From: Anaerolineae bacterium
GTDB lineage: Bacteria; Chloroflexota; Anaerolineae; 4572-78; J111
NCBI GenBank assembly: GCA_022071955.1
Contig: JAJVIM010000007.1
Span: 264,167 to 328,166, forward strand
Direction of reading: 5' to 3'
DNA: 64,000 bases
Position numbers and translations under genes: made by a program. The notes below the pieces were generated by a model, which made no database searches, was not told the origin of the DNA, and saw only the letters and a program-made list of their open reading frames with translations. This document shows, in pieces, positions 27,011 through 34,517 of this stretch. Numbering within the stretch: the first letter of the stretch is position 1; every line of letters begins with the position of its first letter.

Positions 27011-27049
27011 AACGGGGCGATTGGACCTATCCAATCGCCCCGTTTTTTT
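27011..27049 (+). terminator. Rho-independent terminator after the ferritin-like gene
   Basis: Perfect 14-base stem AACGGGGCGATTGG / CCAATCGCCCCGTT (27011-27024 / 27031-27044), a 6-base loop and a T run. Confidence 0.9.
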
Positions 27050-27088
27050 AGAGTTACGCAGTTAGGGCCATTCTGAGCGAAGAATCTC

Positions 27089-29812
27089 TTATTCACTGAA
27101 CTGCTGAACCGACGACGCGCCGGGCCGGCTGGCCCATCGTTTTTCAAAGAAATCCCGGAGGTAGTTGAGCATAAAGTCGTCGCCGGAGGTAGCCCGGTTG
27201 AGAGTCATTATCACTGCGGGCAGGCTGGCCGGGCCGGGATACACCAGATAGCGCGGCTCCCAACACGGATGGTATTTCTCTTTAAAAGTGTGCAATCCCT
27301 GAAAATTGTAAAACTGGTTAATGTGCTCGTAAATAAAGTGCAGCGCCCGTTCCAGGCCGGGGTCGTCCGGCTGATCACCCAGGCCGGCCAGCGGGCTAAG
27401 GCCCAGATTCAAACTGTCGTAGCCCTGCCCTTTGGCCCACTCAAAAAAGGAGACAAACAAAAAATCCATAGTGCCGCTTTCTACCTGAGCCTGGCGGCGC
27501 ATCAAATCAACGGAAATTTCATTGCGCTGGTACTCCGGCACAATGTTGAGAAAAGCGCTGATGGCGCCAGCCGGCGTATGAACGGCAATGACCGGCCCGG
27601 TGCGAATGTAATCGTCATCAAACCAGCCCAGCGAAAAGCGCTTTTCGCGACCGTGCATCATCGTCAGCCATTCGTCGCTAATCTCGCGCAGTTCATCAAC
27701 CAGTTCAACCGGCAACGGTGGTTGGTGAACCAGCGCCTGATAACCGGTTTTGATAAAGCGGTTAAAATTGGAGCGCAAACTTTTGTTGTGTTTGCCAGAA
27801 ATACTGAACCCGGCCAGATCAACAATGGCTTCATTGCCAATTTGGGCAATACTAAAGCCGGCAGCACGATAATGGTCCAAATAATCCGGCCGGGTCTCGT
27901 AAAAAGCGGGCTGCCAATCGTGGCGGGCGCAGTAGGCCGTAAAACCGGAAATGGCCGCGACCGCGTCAGCCGGCGGGCCGATGGGATCCCCCAGAGTAAC
28001 GGCCGCCCGGCCTTTGGCGGCAAAAGCCACCACCGACCCGCCGGGGCTGAACCAGTATGATTTGTCATCAAACAGGGCCATCCGGGCCAGCGGCGAACAG
28101 CCGTAATCCTGCACAATTGCCCGGGCACGGCTGCGCTCCAGCGGGCTGGCTCCCTGCGGGCGCACCACCGGCCGAATGATAGCCAGCAGCGCAGAGCCAA
28201 TGGTCACCGCGCCCACCACGTAAATTGAGGCGGCAAAGTAGCGGCCAAACCCGGTTAGCGGCTGCAGGCCGGGATCGTAAAACTCGGTGAACATCACAAT
28301 GGTCTGGCGCAGCGCCGCCCAAAAATCAAAGTTAACGCTAAAATGGCGGTCGAGCAGATAAAAGCCGGCGGTGCCGTAAGCCAGCGTAAAAAGCAGCGCG
28401 GCGACCAGCAACCGCCCGCTGCGCCGGATGGAGGGCATATCAGACAGGGCGTGAAAATGGGTTCGCAGCGAAAACAGCCACAGGGCCAGCGCCGCCGCCA
28501 GCGTGGCTTCTTCAAAATCAAGCCCTTTAATCAAATGGCTGATAACAGAAATGGCCAGCACCACCAGGGTGAGCAGCCAGGCGGTTTGCTTGTGTCGCCA
28601 CAACCCCACCGCCAGCAGCAGCAGCGCAAAGCCGGCCAGCGCCGCCGTGAGATGCCCGCCACGCAGCACCAGCAGCGGCGAATATTGAATGATCACCGCC
28701 AGCCGGTTCGCCAGCGCCGGCGTAACAGCCGACAAAATATTAACCAGGCCCATTGCCGCGGTTAAAACGGCCACCAGCCGCACGTTCCAACTGCGGGCCT
28801 GAACTTTTTCGGCGGGGCTAAACGTTTTGAGCCGCTGCAATAAAACAAAGCCGATGAACATTGGCAGCCAGAAACTAAGCCCCCGAAAGGCCAGCACCAC
28901 CACCGTGGCCACCGCAGCTGGCACCTCCAGCGAGATCAGCACCAGCGGCGTAACGCCCTCAACCACGCCCACCCCCATCGGCGTGGGCGACACAATCAAA
29001 AACAAAATGGCCATCGAATAGCCGGCAATCAGCGGGCCAAAAGTGATAGGGAATTGAAAGGCCAGAAACAGGGCGTACAGGCTGGCCACCCCAACCAGGT
29101 GCGCCGCTAAAGCCACCGCCACGGTGCGGGCCAGTTGCCAGGGGCGAGCGGCCACTGCCAGCGCCGCTTCGGTAAATTCGGCGGCGTTTTTGTGGCTCCA
29201 GTTGTGGCTGAGCAGCGCCGGCCGCCGAAACCAGCTTCCGGCGCGATTAACCGCCTGCTGAATCTGGCTCAAAAGCTGGCGCAACCGTTCCGGGTGCAAC
29301 AACCCCAGCAGCAGCATCCCGGCCAGGCTCAGCGTAACGACAATTAAAATGAGTGCGGCCACTACCTGGTACAGCGCCAGATCGTGGCTGATAAAAAGAA
29401 CGGCCAGCCCCACCAGCAAAATCAGGGTAAAAGCGCCAAAATCGGCAATTAATACCAAAATGGTACCAACCGCCGCCCGCGCCGCCGATTGGCCGCGCCG
29501 GACGGCATCGTCAACAAAAAGAGCCGCGCCGCTGGCCCCACCGCTGGGCGCCACCACATTCACAAAAATAGAGGCAAAAGTAACCGGCAGCAGCTCGCGC
29601 AATTTGCTGGGCACATCTACCGTGGCAAAGGCCGATTGGTACACCCCCGAGTAAAGAAGGTAGTAGAGAACCTGCAGCAAAACAGCGGCCAAAATCCACT
29701 GGATTTTGCCCTGGGCCAGCGTGTCGGCCAGTTTTTCAATTTCGGTGAGCTTAACAGCCGCCAGCCAGATAAAGCCAATAACCAGCAGCACCAACAAGCC
29801 ACGTCGAATCAT
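27089..29812 (-). CDS. mprF: MprF-like phosphatidylglycerol flippase / aminoacyltransferase
   Basis: A 907-residue membrane protein. Residues 5-320 match the LPG_synthase_TM/UPF0104 flippase fold with many transmembrane helices and the loops VNVVAPSGGASGAALFVDDA and FLIVSPTPMGVGVVEG. More helices follow to about residue 530. The soluble C-terminus (from 555) is a DUF2156 GNAT-like transferase: SPLARMALFDDKSYWFSPGG, IGNEAIVDL, ISVDLMRRQ, LNLGLSPLAGLG, and FYNFQGLHTFKEKYHP. MprF moves an amino acid from aminoacyl-tRNA to phosphatidylglycerol and flips the lipid outward, lowering membrane charge and giving resistance to cationic peptides. The amino acid is unknown. TTG 29833 is an alternative start. 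Its start lies about 30 bases downstream of the DUF1003 gene's stop, so the two may be co-transcribed. Confidence 0.85.
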   Translation of the reverse strand: MIRRGLLVLLVIGFIWLAAVKLTEIEKLADTLAQGKIQWILAAVLLQVLYYLLYSGVYQSAFATVDVPSKLRELLPVTFASIFVNVVAPSGGASGAALFVDDAVRRGQSAARAAVGTILVLIADFGAFTLILLVGLAVLFISHDLALYQVVAALILIVVTLSLAGMLLLGLLHPERLRQLLSQIQQAVNRAGSWFRRPALLSHNWSHKNAAEFTEAALAVAARPWQLARTVAVALAAHLVGVASLYALFLAFQFPITFGPLIAGYSMAILFLIVSPTPMGVGVVEGVTPLVLISLEVPAAVATVVVLAFRGLSFWLPMFIGFVLLQRLKTFSPAEKVQARSWNVRLVAVLTAAMGLVNILSAVTPALANRLAVIIQYSPLLVLRGGHLTAALAGFALLLLAVGLWRHKQTAWLLTLVVLAISVISHLIKGLDFEEATLAAALALWLFSLRTHFHALSDMPSIRRSGRLLVAALLFTLAYGTAGFYLLDRHFSVNFDFWAALRQTIVMFTEFYDPGLQPLTGFGRYFAASIYVVGAVTIGSALLAIIRPVVRPQGASPLERSRARAIVQDYGCSPLARMALFDDKSYWFSPGGSVVAFAAKGRAAVTLGDPIGPPADAVAAISGFTAYCARHDWQPAFYETRPDYLDHYRAAGFSIAQIGNEAIVDLAGFSISGKHNKSLRSNFNRFIKTGYQALVHQPPLPVELVDELREISDEWLTMMHGREKRFSLGWFDDDYIRTGPVIAVHTPAGAISAFLNIVPEYQRNEISVDLMRRQAQVESGTMDFLFVSFFEWAKGQGYDSLNLGLSPLAGLGDQPDDPGLERALHFIYEHINQFYNFQGLHTFKEKYHPCWEPRYLVYPGPASLPAVIMTLNRATSGDDFMLNYLRDFFEKRWASRPGASSVQQFSE

Positions 29813-29844
29813 CGATGATTTCACAACTCTCAACTATTGGCCGG

Positions 29845-30339
29845 TTACGGCGTATCCGGCGCTGCTTTGTCTTTGGTGTGAAGTTCCTGCACAAGCTGGT
29901 AAATGGCTTCAATGGCCCGGTCCTGCACCTCCAAATGATCGATAATCACCCGAATTTCTTCTTCGGCTTTCTGGTTGATCAGAAAATCGTGATGAGCTTC
30001 CAGCCGATCTCTGGCCGCCTGCCGGTTTTGGCTCATCATAATAATGGGTGCGGCATACGCCGCCTGCATCGACAGCACCAGATTCATCAGAATAAAGGGA
30101 TAGGGGTCCCAGTGTTGAATCCAGGCCACCACGTTGAGCACAATCCAGCCGGTTAAAATGGTAGATTGCACCACAATAAACGTCCACGAGCCCATTGTGT
30201 TGGCCACCCAATCGGCGGCGCGTTGGCCCACAGATAACTGCTCGTCAAAAATTTTGTTGGTGTTTTGCACCGGCGGGTGTTGGTGTTGGAATGGCGCGGG
30301 AAAATGAAACCGTTTGAACAATGTGTTGTTTTGCCTCAC
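29845..30339 (-). CDS. DUF1003 family membrane protein
   Basis: A 164-residue protein with a polar N-terminus, two transmembrane segments (SWTFIVVQSTILTGWIVLNV and FILMNLVLSMQAAYAAPIIM) and a charged cytoplasmic coiled-coil-like tail. RAADWVANTMGSW, PYPFILMNLVLS and MSQNRQAARDRLEAHHDF are the conserved blocks of DUF1003, a family of unknown role. The start is a GTG at 30339, chosen because AAGGA precedes it at 6-base spacing. It is upstream of, and close to, the MprF-like gene on the same strand, so both may serve the cell envelope. Confidence 0.88.
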   Translation of the reverse strand: MRQNNTLFKRFHFPAPFQHQHPPVQNTNKIFDEQLSVGQRAADWVANTMGSWTFIVVQSTILTGWIVLNVVAWIQHWDPYPFILMNLVLSMQAAYAAPIIMMSQNRQAARDRLEAHHDFLINQKAEEEIRVIIDHLEVQDRAIEAIYQLVQELHTKDKAAPDTP

Positions 30340-30381
30340 TTTGTTATCCTTTCAAAACGTAAACTGTTTTACCACTACCGG

Positions 30382-31053
30382 CTAATCCATCAATAAATCC
30401 CGCAGACCACCTGTTGTTGTGGGCCAGCGCCCCAGCCGGGTTAGCCATTCTTTTTCACCCAGCAGCGTTTCATAAAGCGCGTGATAGCTCTCTTTCCAGG
30501 CCGAACTCCGTTTATAACTGGTTAACATCGATTGCACGGTGGCCGCATAAAGCTGCATGGGGTCTGCCGCAGCCAGCCGCTGCCGAAAGCCCTCATCATC
30601 TGCGCCCCAGCGGGCGTGCAGCCGGGCCAGGTACATCTCTGTTTCTGCGGCGAGCAGTTCCGGCACGGTTTCAAGCCCCTCGGCCATTAGCAGGATGGGG
30701 GCCGGCGACTGGAGGCAGTACATAGCCGTGCCGGGCAAAAAGCTGGTCTCCAATGAACCGCCGTAAGCAAAAAAATAGACGCGTTTGTCCATCCGGTCCC
30801 GCAGAATGACCTTGCCGGGGCAAACGTGATAAACGCCTGAATTTGACGACTCCAGTGTTAGCCGGGTCGGGCCGGCCGTTTGGGTTGAGTCGTTCAGGCT
30901 CAATTCTATCGACTCCGGGTCAAAGTGTTGCTCGGTGGGGGTTTCGCGGATGGCCACCAGCAGGCCGGTATGGCCGGGGCTGTGGGGGTGAGGCTTTTCA
31001 AAAAGATGATACCCTTCGGTTTTTATGATGTCAATCATAGCCTGATCAGCCAT
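30382..31053 (-). CDS. Hypothetical protein, 223 aa
   Basis: I do not recognise this family. The protein is soluble (no signal peptide or membrane segment) with an N-terminal MADQAMIDIIKTEGYHLFE, a beta-rich middle that includes VYHVCPGKVILRDRMDKRVY and a helical C-terminus with several Trp residues. The start is ATG 31053, which has an ideal CGGAGG site; the longer frame to 31203 would run through the palindrome array and the dispersed repeat. It lies about 40 bases upstream of the DUF1003 gene. If the four palindromes at 31183-31263 are operators, this is the gene they control. Confidence 0.7.
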   Translation of the reverse strand: MADQAMIDIIKTEGYHLFEKPHPHSPGHTGLLVAIRETPTEQHFDPESIELSLNDSTQTAGPTRLTLESSNSGVYHVCPGKVILRDRMDKRVYFFAYGGSLETSFLPGTAMYCLQSPAPILLMAEGLETVPELLAAETEMYLARLHARWGADDEGFRQRLAAADPMQLYAATVQSMLTSYKRSSAWKESYHALYETLLGEKEWLTRLGRWPTTTGGLRDLLMD

Positions 31054-31098
31054 CGTTTCCTCCGGTGAAAACAGGATTGGTGAGCTAGGCGAGATCGT

Positions 31099-31143
31099 AG
31101 ATCGGGCTTGTAGCCCGACTGTCACGCTGCAAGCATGACCTAC
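31099..31143. repeat. Dispersed intergenic repeat, copy 2 (family with 14294-14338)
   Basis: AGATCGGGCTTGTAGCCCGA followed by CTGTCACGCTGCAAGCATGACCTAC; GGGCT/AGCCC forms a perfect small hairpin here. Confidence 0.7.
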
Positions 31144-31182
31144 GCCTAAAGAAATTACATTCTCTCGCTTGCGAATCATCAA

Positions 31183-31263
31183 TTTCTTAGTAAGAAAATA
31201 CAAGTTTCTTAGTAAGAAAATGCTGGTTTCTTACTAAGAAGTTGCCAATTTCTTAGTAAGAAA
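31183..31263. promoter_or_regulatory. Array of four palindromic operator-like sites, 22-bp period
   Basis: TTTCTTAGTAAGAAA occurs at 31183-31197, 31205-31219 and 31249-31263, and as TTTCTTACTAAGAAG at 31227-31241. Each is a 7-bp inverted repeat around one base, and starts are exactly 22 bases apart, about two DNA turns, so bound proteins would lie on one face. The array lies 130-210 bases upstream of ATG 31053. No regulator gene is adjacent. Confidence 0.7.
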
Positions 31264-31314
31264 TTTTTCGTTTCTTTACCTGCAATTTAACTTTGCAGTA
31301 AGCCAGATTAAATA

Positions 31315-31420
31315 TAACTACTCAACCACACCATTCTGGACGTCATTCCCGCGTGTTTTTAGCGGGACTCCACCGTTTGATGCCCGATAAAGACATTCGG
31401 GCATAACGGTTGAGTAGTTA
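31315..31420. mobile_element. MITE-like element, 106 bp, with 13-bp terminal inverted repeats
   Basis: Perfect terminal inverted repeats TAACTACTCAACC (31315-31327) and GGTTGAGTAGTTA (31408-31420). The 9-bp word GATTAAATA flanks both sides (31306-31314 and 31422-31430), as a target-site duplication would, with one extra C on the right. There is no coding capacity. Confidence 0.6.
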
Positions 31421-31516
31421 CGATTAAATATTGAGTTACGCAGTTAAGCGATAAACGCATCCTGAGTAGCGCGTATCGAAGGGTGTTTGCACCGAAAAGG
31501 CAGCAACTTGGGTTAA

Positions 31517-32620
31517 CTATGAAACAGGCCGGCCCCGTTCCTGCGAGGCCGCCAGCCCCTCCACTTTTATCGGTTCTGTCCCCGGTACCGGTTGGGCCGG
31601 CAGGCTGGAAGACGTGCGCCACTCGTGCAGCAGGGTCATCAGCATTACCGTTGTTGGCACCGCAAAAAAGATGCCTACAATGCCGCCAGTTTTGGCGCCA
31701 ATAAGCAGCGCCACCAAAACGAGCGCCGGGTGCAAATGCATGGCTCGCCCGTAAAAAGCGGGGGCCACAATGTGGCCTTGCGCCAAAGCGATCACCGAGT
31801 AGAGCAGAATAACCCACAGGGCCAGCCAGGGATTCACCGACAGCGCGCTCAAAACGGCCAGGGTCAGCGCGATAAAGCCGCCAATGTAGGGAATGATTTC
31901 CAGCACGCCCCCGACCAGGGCAATCGTTAACGCAAACGGAACGCCCAGCACGGTTGCCCCCAGCCCAAAGCTCAGCGCAAAAAAACAGGCAATAGCAATC
32001 TGCGCCCAAATCCAGCGGGTCAGCCGAAAGCGAAGCTGGCCCACCACAGACCAAACCCGGTTCTGATAGCTGATCGGCGCAAAATTCTGCAAAAAGCGCC
32101 GGCCTAATGTGCCGTCGGCGGCCAGAAAATAGGCCAGTACCAGCACAATAATGAAATTCACCACAATTTCGCCGGCGCCGGTTACGGTGTTTAGCAGCGC
32201 CTGCAACACCGTGTTGACATCCTGAGTTAAATTTTGGGTTACCTGGCCCAACGGCGGAGTCCACTGGGCCAACAACGGCCAGGCCAGCAAACGGGTGATA
32301 GCTTTTTGAAATAACTCCGGCCCGTTATTCCGCAGCAAAGCGATTTCTGTGCTGACAACCGGCACAAGCAGCGTGCCTAAAATGGCCAGCAGCCCCAAAC
32401 AGCCAAGGTAAATACCCAACACCGTTAATCCGCGGGGTACACGCCAGCGCGCCAGGGCATCGGCCGCAGGGCTGATGGCCAGACTCAGCAGAAACGAACC
32501 AAAGACAATCCAAAAAACCTGTAGCAGCAGGTCGGCGTACATAATAATCAGCCACAAACTTACGCCCAACCCCAACAAGGCCAACCAGGTTTGTAAATTT
32601 ATGCGCCATGAAAACTGCAT
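31517..32620 (-). CDS. AI-2E/PerM family transporter (UPF0118)
   Basis: A 367-residue membrane protein with about seven to eight transmembrane segments. Family blocks are FLLSLAISPAADALARWRVP near the N-terminus, the amphipathic middle region (residues 90-150), GVLEIIPYIGGFIALTLAVL and VAPAFYGRAMHLHPALVLVA. Members export or import varied small molecules (AI-2 by TqsA, Na+(Li+)/H+ antiport in others), so no substrate is claimed. ATG 32620 has an AAAGGGGA site. It stands alone, with the repeat-rich region downstream and a terminator-bearing gap upstream. Confidence 0.9.
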   Translation of the reverse strand: MQFSWRINLQTWLALLGLGVSLWLIIMYADLLLQVFWIVFGSFLLSLAISPAADALARWRVPRGLTVLGIYLGCLGLLAILGTLLVPVVSTEIALLRNNGPELFQKAITRLLAWPLLAQWTPPLGQVTQNLTQDVNTVLQALLNTVTGAGEIVVNFIIVLVLAYFLAADGTLGRRFLQNFAPISYQNRVWSVVGQLRFRLTRWIWAQIAIACFFALSFGLGATVLGVPFALTIALVGGVLEIIPYIGGFIALTLAVLSALSVNPWLALWVILLYSVIALAQGHIVAPAFYGRAMHLHPALVLVALLIGAKTGGIVGIFFAVPTTVMLMTLLHEWRTSSSLPAQPVPGTEPIKVEGLAASQERGRPVS

Positions 32621-32709
32621 CGGTTTCCCCTTTCAACACCTGCCCAAAAAGGATACACCCCCTTGCTGCACAGAATTAGTATACTCCTAATTACCACCTG
32701 CCGGCTAAA

Positions 32710-32811
32710 ACTGCCCCGAAACAAAAATATCCGGCCCGTTATTGGGCCGGATAGATAACAATCCTTTGTGATAAACTATTTGATCAATCGGGGGCGTTGA
32801 TTCGGGGCAGT
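32710..32811. repeat. 102-bp inverted-repeat element containing a terminator
   Basis: ACTGCCCCGAA (32710-32720) and its exact complement TTCGGGGCAGT (32801-32811) enclose the hairpin at 32728-32753. It may be a second MITE-like element; no flanking duplication was found. Confidence 0.5.
32722..32753 (-). terminator. Rho-independent terminator after the membrane-protein gene
   Basis: In the minus direction, a perfect 10-base stem (TATCCGGCCC/GGGCCGGATA, 32728-32753) is followed by TTTTTG. It ends the gene at 32817-33293. Confidence 0.75.
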
Positions 32812-32816
32812 GTCCT

Positions 32817-33293
32817 CTACTGCGCCGCCGGCTGCCGGTGGGCAGCAATGAGCTTGTAAACAAACCAGCCGCCCAGTATTACGCCAGCCAGCACCACCGC
32901 GTAAGAAAAAATGTAGTTGTAAGCGAACAAAATGGCGTCCGCCACCGGCAAACTTGGGCTGGACATGTTTAAAAACCAGACCAACACCCGGGTGCTGATC
33001 TCAAGTACCAGCCGGGCCGCCAGCAACCCCAGCCCGCCACCGGCCAAAAAGTAAAGCCAGCGTCCGGCCCTTGAGTTTGCCCCAAGCCGTTTGTAAAGGA
33101 GAACGCCGCCGCCGATAGCGCCAAGCAAGCCACCCGCCGGAATATAAATAAACGCCACCAGATAACCGCACGCGCCTTCAAAACACGACACCTCAAACAG
33201 ATCAACGGCATACTCACCCACCACAAAGCCGATGATCCCGCCGACCAGCGCCCCCAGCACAACGCCAAATAATATCCGCAGCAATGTTTTCAT
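32817..33293 (-). CDS. Small integral membrane protein of unknown function
   Basis: A 158-residue protein with about four hydrophobic segments: the N-terminal LFGVVLGALVGGIIGFVVGE, then CGYLVAFIYIPAGGLLGAIG, a Gly/Leu-rich third and VVLAGVILGGWFVYKLI. Two cysteines flank a short periplasmic-type loop (VSCFEGACGY). The Gly-rich helices resemble small channel-like or glycine-zipper proteins, but no family is recognised. ATG 33293 is preferred over the longer frame because GGAGGG sits upstream and the protein then begins with a charged residue and a membrane helix. It ends at the terminator at 32722-32753. Confidence 0.7.
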   Translation of the reverse strand: MKTLLRILFGVVLGALVGGIIGFVVGEYAVDLFEVSCFEGACGYLVAFIYIPAGGLLGAIGGGVLLYKRLGANSRAGRWLYFLAGGGLGLLAARLVLEISTRVLVWFLNMSSPSLPVADAILFAYNYIFSYAVVLAGVILGGWFVYKLIAAHRQPAAQ

Positions 33294-33558
33294 CAACCAG
33301 CCCTCCGTTTGGTTCTGTTGAAATTTGGTGCGAAGAATCTCCGGTAACGCAGCCCCAGTTGCAAACCGGGGACTCTTCGCCTTCGGCTCAGAGTGACACA
33401 ATCCAAACTGTCAGCAGAACCTAAAATATTGACTCCCAGTGTATCAAACCATCGTTCCCAAACTGTGAATTACCGGGTGAAAATGGCCGCCATGCTAGAC
33501 AAATTTTTACCGCCGCCGTACTATACGCCCTCAAACTCAACCTGGAGACTGATTCACC

Positions 33559-34296
33559 ATGCCCATAAAACTGATTGTTCTTGATTGCGATGGCGTTATT
33601 TCCATTGGCGAAGCCCAGCCCTTCAATTTGAACCTGTTTGCCCGGCTGGCGGCTCTCAACCGGCGGGCCAGAGCCGGCCAAGCGGTGCCCGCCGTAACGC
33701 TGAATACCGGCCGCCCCTCGCCCTACGTTGAGGCCGTGCTGCAGGCCATCGACGGCTGGCAGCCGGCGCTGTATGAAAACGGCGCGGGCATGTATTTTCC
33801 GCAGGAATACCGGTTCAAACCGTCGCCGCTGGTTACCCCGGCCCAGCGAGCCACCCTCACCGAAATTCTCCGGCAGCTCGATGAGGCCGTGGTGCAGCCG
33901 GGGCTGGCCTACTGGCAGCCGGGCAAGCAGATTTGCCACACCCTTTTTGCTCACCCCCCGCACACCATCGCTGCTATTCAGCCGCTGGTCAGCCAGATTG
34001 TGTCCGCCATTTCCCCCGATTTTTTGGCCGTGCCGGCTGTGCTGGCGTTAAACATTTACCCGGCCGGGGTTGACAAAGGCAGCGGGCTGCGCTGGCTTGG
34101 CCGGGAAACCGGCATCGCTCTGGCCGAGATGGCCGGCGTGGGCGACTCCTCCGGCGATGTGGATTTTCTGCGGCTGGTTGGCCGGCCGGCCGCGCCCGGC
34201 AATGCCACCGCCGACGTAAAAACCGTAGCGCACTACGTGTCAGCGCAAGACAACGCGGCGGGCTTGCTGGATATTCTGGATTATTGGCAAGTCTAG
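33559..34296 (+). CDS. HAD-superfamily hydrolase (Cof / phosphoglycolate phosphatase-like)
   Basis: A 245-residue phosphatase of the HAD superfamily, C2 cap type. Motif I is LDCDGVIS with the nucleophile and acid Asp pair, motif II is the Thr in LNTGR, the motif III Lys is in VDKGSGLRWL and motif IV is GVGDSSGDVDFL. This matches Cof-like and TA0175-type phosphoglycolate or sucrose-phosphate phosphatases; the true substrate is a small phosphate ester that cannot be named. No strong ribosome site is seen near ATG 33559 (a GGAG lies 14 bases away). It is monocistronic by position. Confidence 0.88.
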   Translation: MPIKLIVLDCDGVISIGEAQPFNLNLFARLAALNRRARAGQAVPAVTLNTGRPSPYVEAVLQAIDGWQPALYENGAGMYFPQEYRFKPSPLVTPAQRATLTEILRQLDEAVVQPGLAYWQPGKQICHTLFAHPPHTIAAIQPLVSQIVSAISPDFLAVPAVLALNIYPAGVDKGSGLRWLGRETGIALAEMAGVGDSSGDVDFLRLVGRPAAPGNATADVKTVAHYVSAQDNAAGLLDILDYWQV

Positions 34297-34314
34297 CATC
34301 CATGCCCGGACTGA

Positions 34315-34343
34315 TTGCCTAAATTTTAAATATATTTTACAAT
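34315..34343 (+). promoter_or_regulatory. Sigma70-type promoter for the LysM binding-protein ABC operon
   Basis: -35 TTGCCT (34315-34320), a 17-base spacer and -10 TACAAT (34338-34343), giving a leader of about 170 bases before ATG 34518. Confidence 0.6.
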
Positions 34344-34517
34344 TACGGCGTCAGTATCAATTCCTTATTGCCACATCACAAACATCAAACGCCGCCAGCA
34401 GGTGAAAAGGTCAATCTGTCCAACCAGATTACCGGCGGGCAGAAATACGCTCAATTTTTCAACAAGCAGTAGATAAATTAAATCAGGCTCATCAAGTTAA
34501 TGCAAAGGAGGATTACA

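Larger units (their letters stand above)
31054..31516. other. Repeat-rich intergenic region
   Basis: These 463 bases hold a dispersed repeat (31099-31143), a four-unit palindrome array (31183-31263), a MITE-like element (31315-31420) and a partial GTTACGCAGTTA repeat also seen near 27053 (31434-31446). No gene is supported here. Confidence 0.7.

Noticed and set aside
30382..31203. Longer 273-codon version of the hypothetical gene
   Set aside because: The N-terminal extension would translate the palindrome array and a dispersed repeat, whereas ATG 31053 has an ideal ribosome site.
31183..31263. CRISPR array
   Set aside because: Repeats are only 15 bp and palindromic with 7-bp spacers, and no cas gene is present; operator-type repeats fit better.
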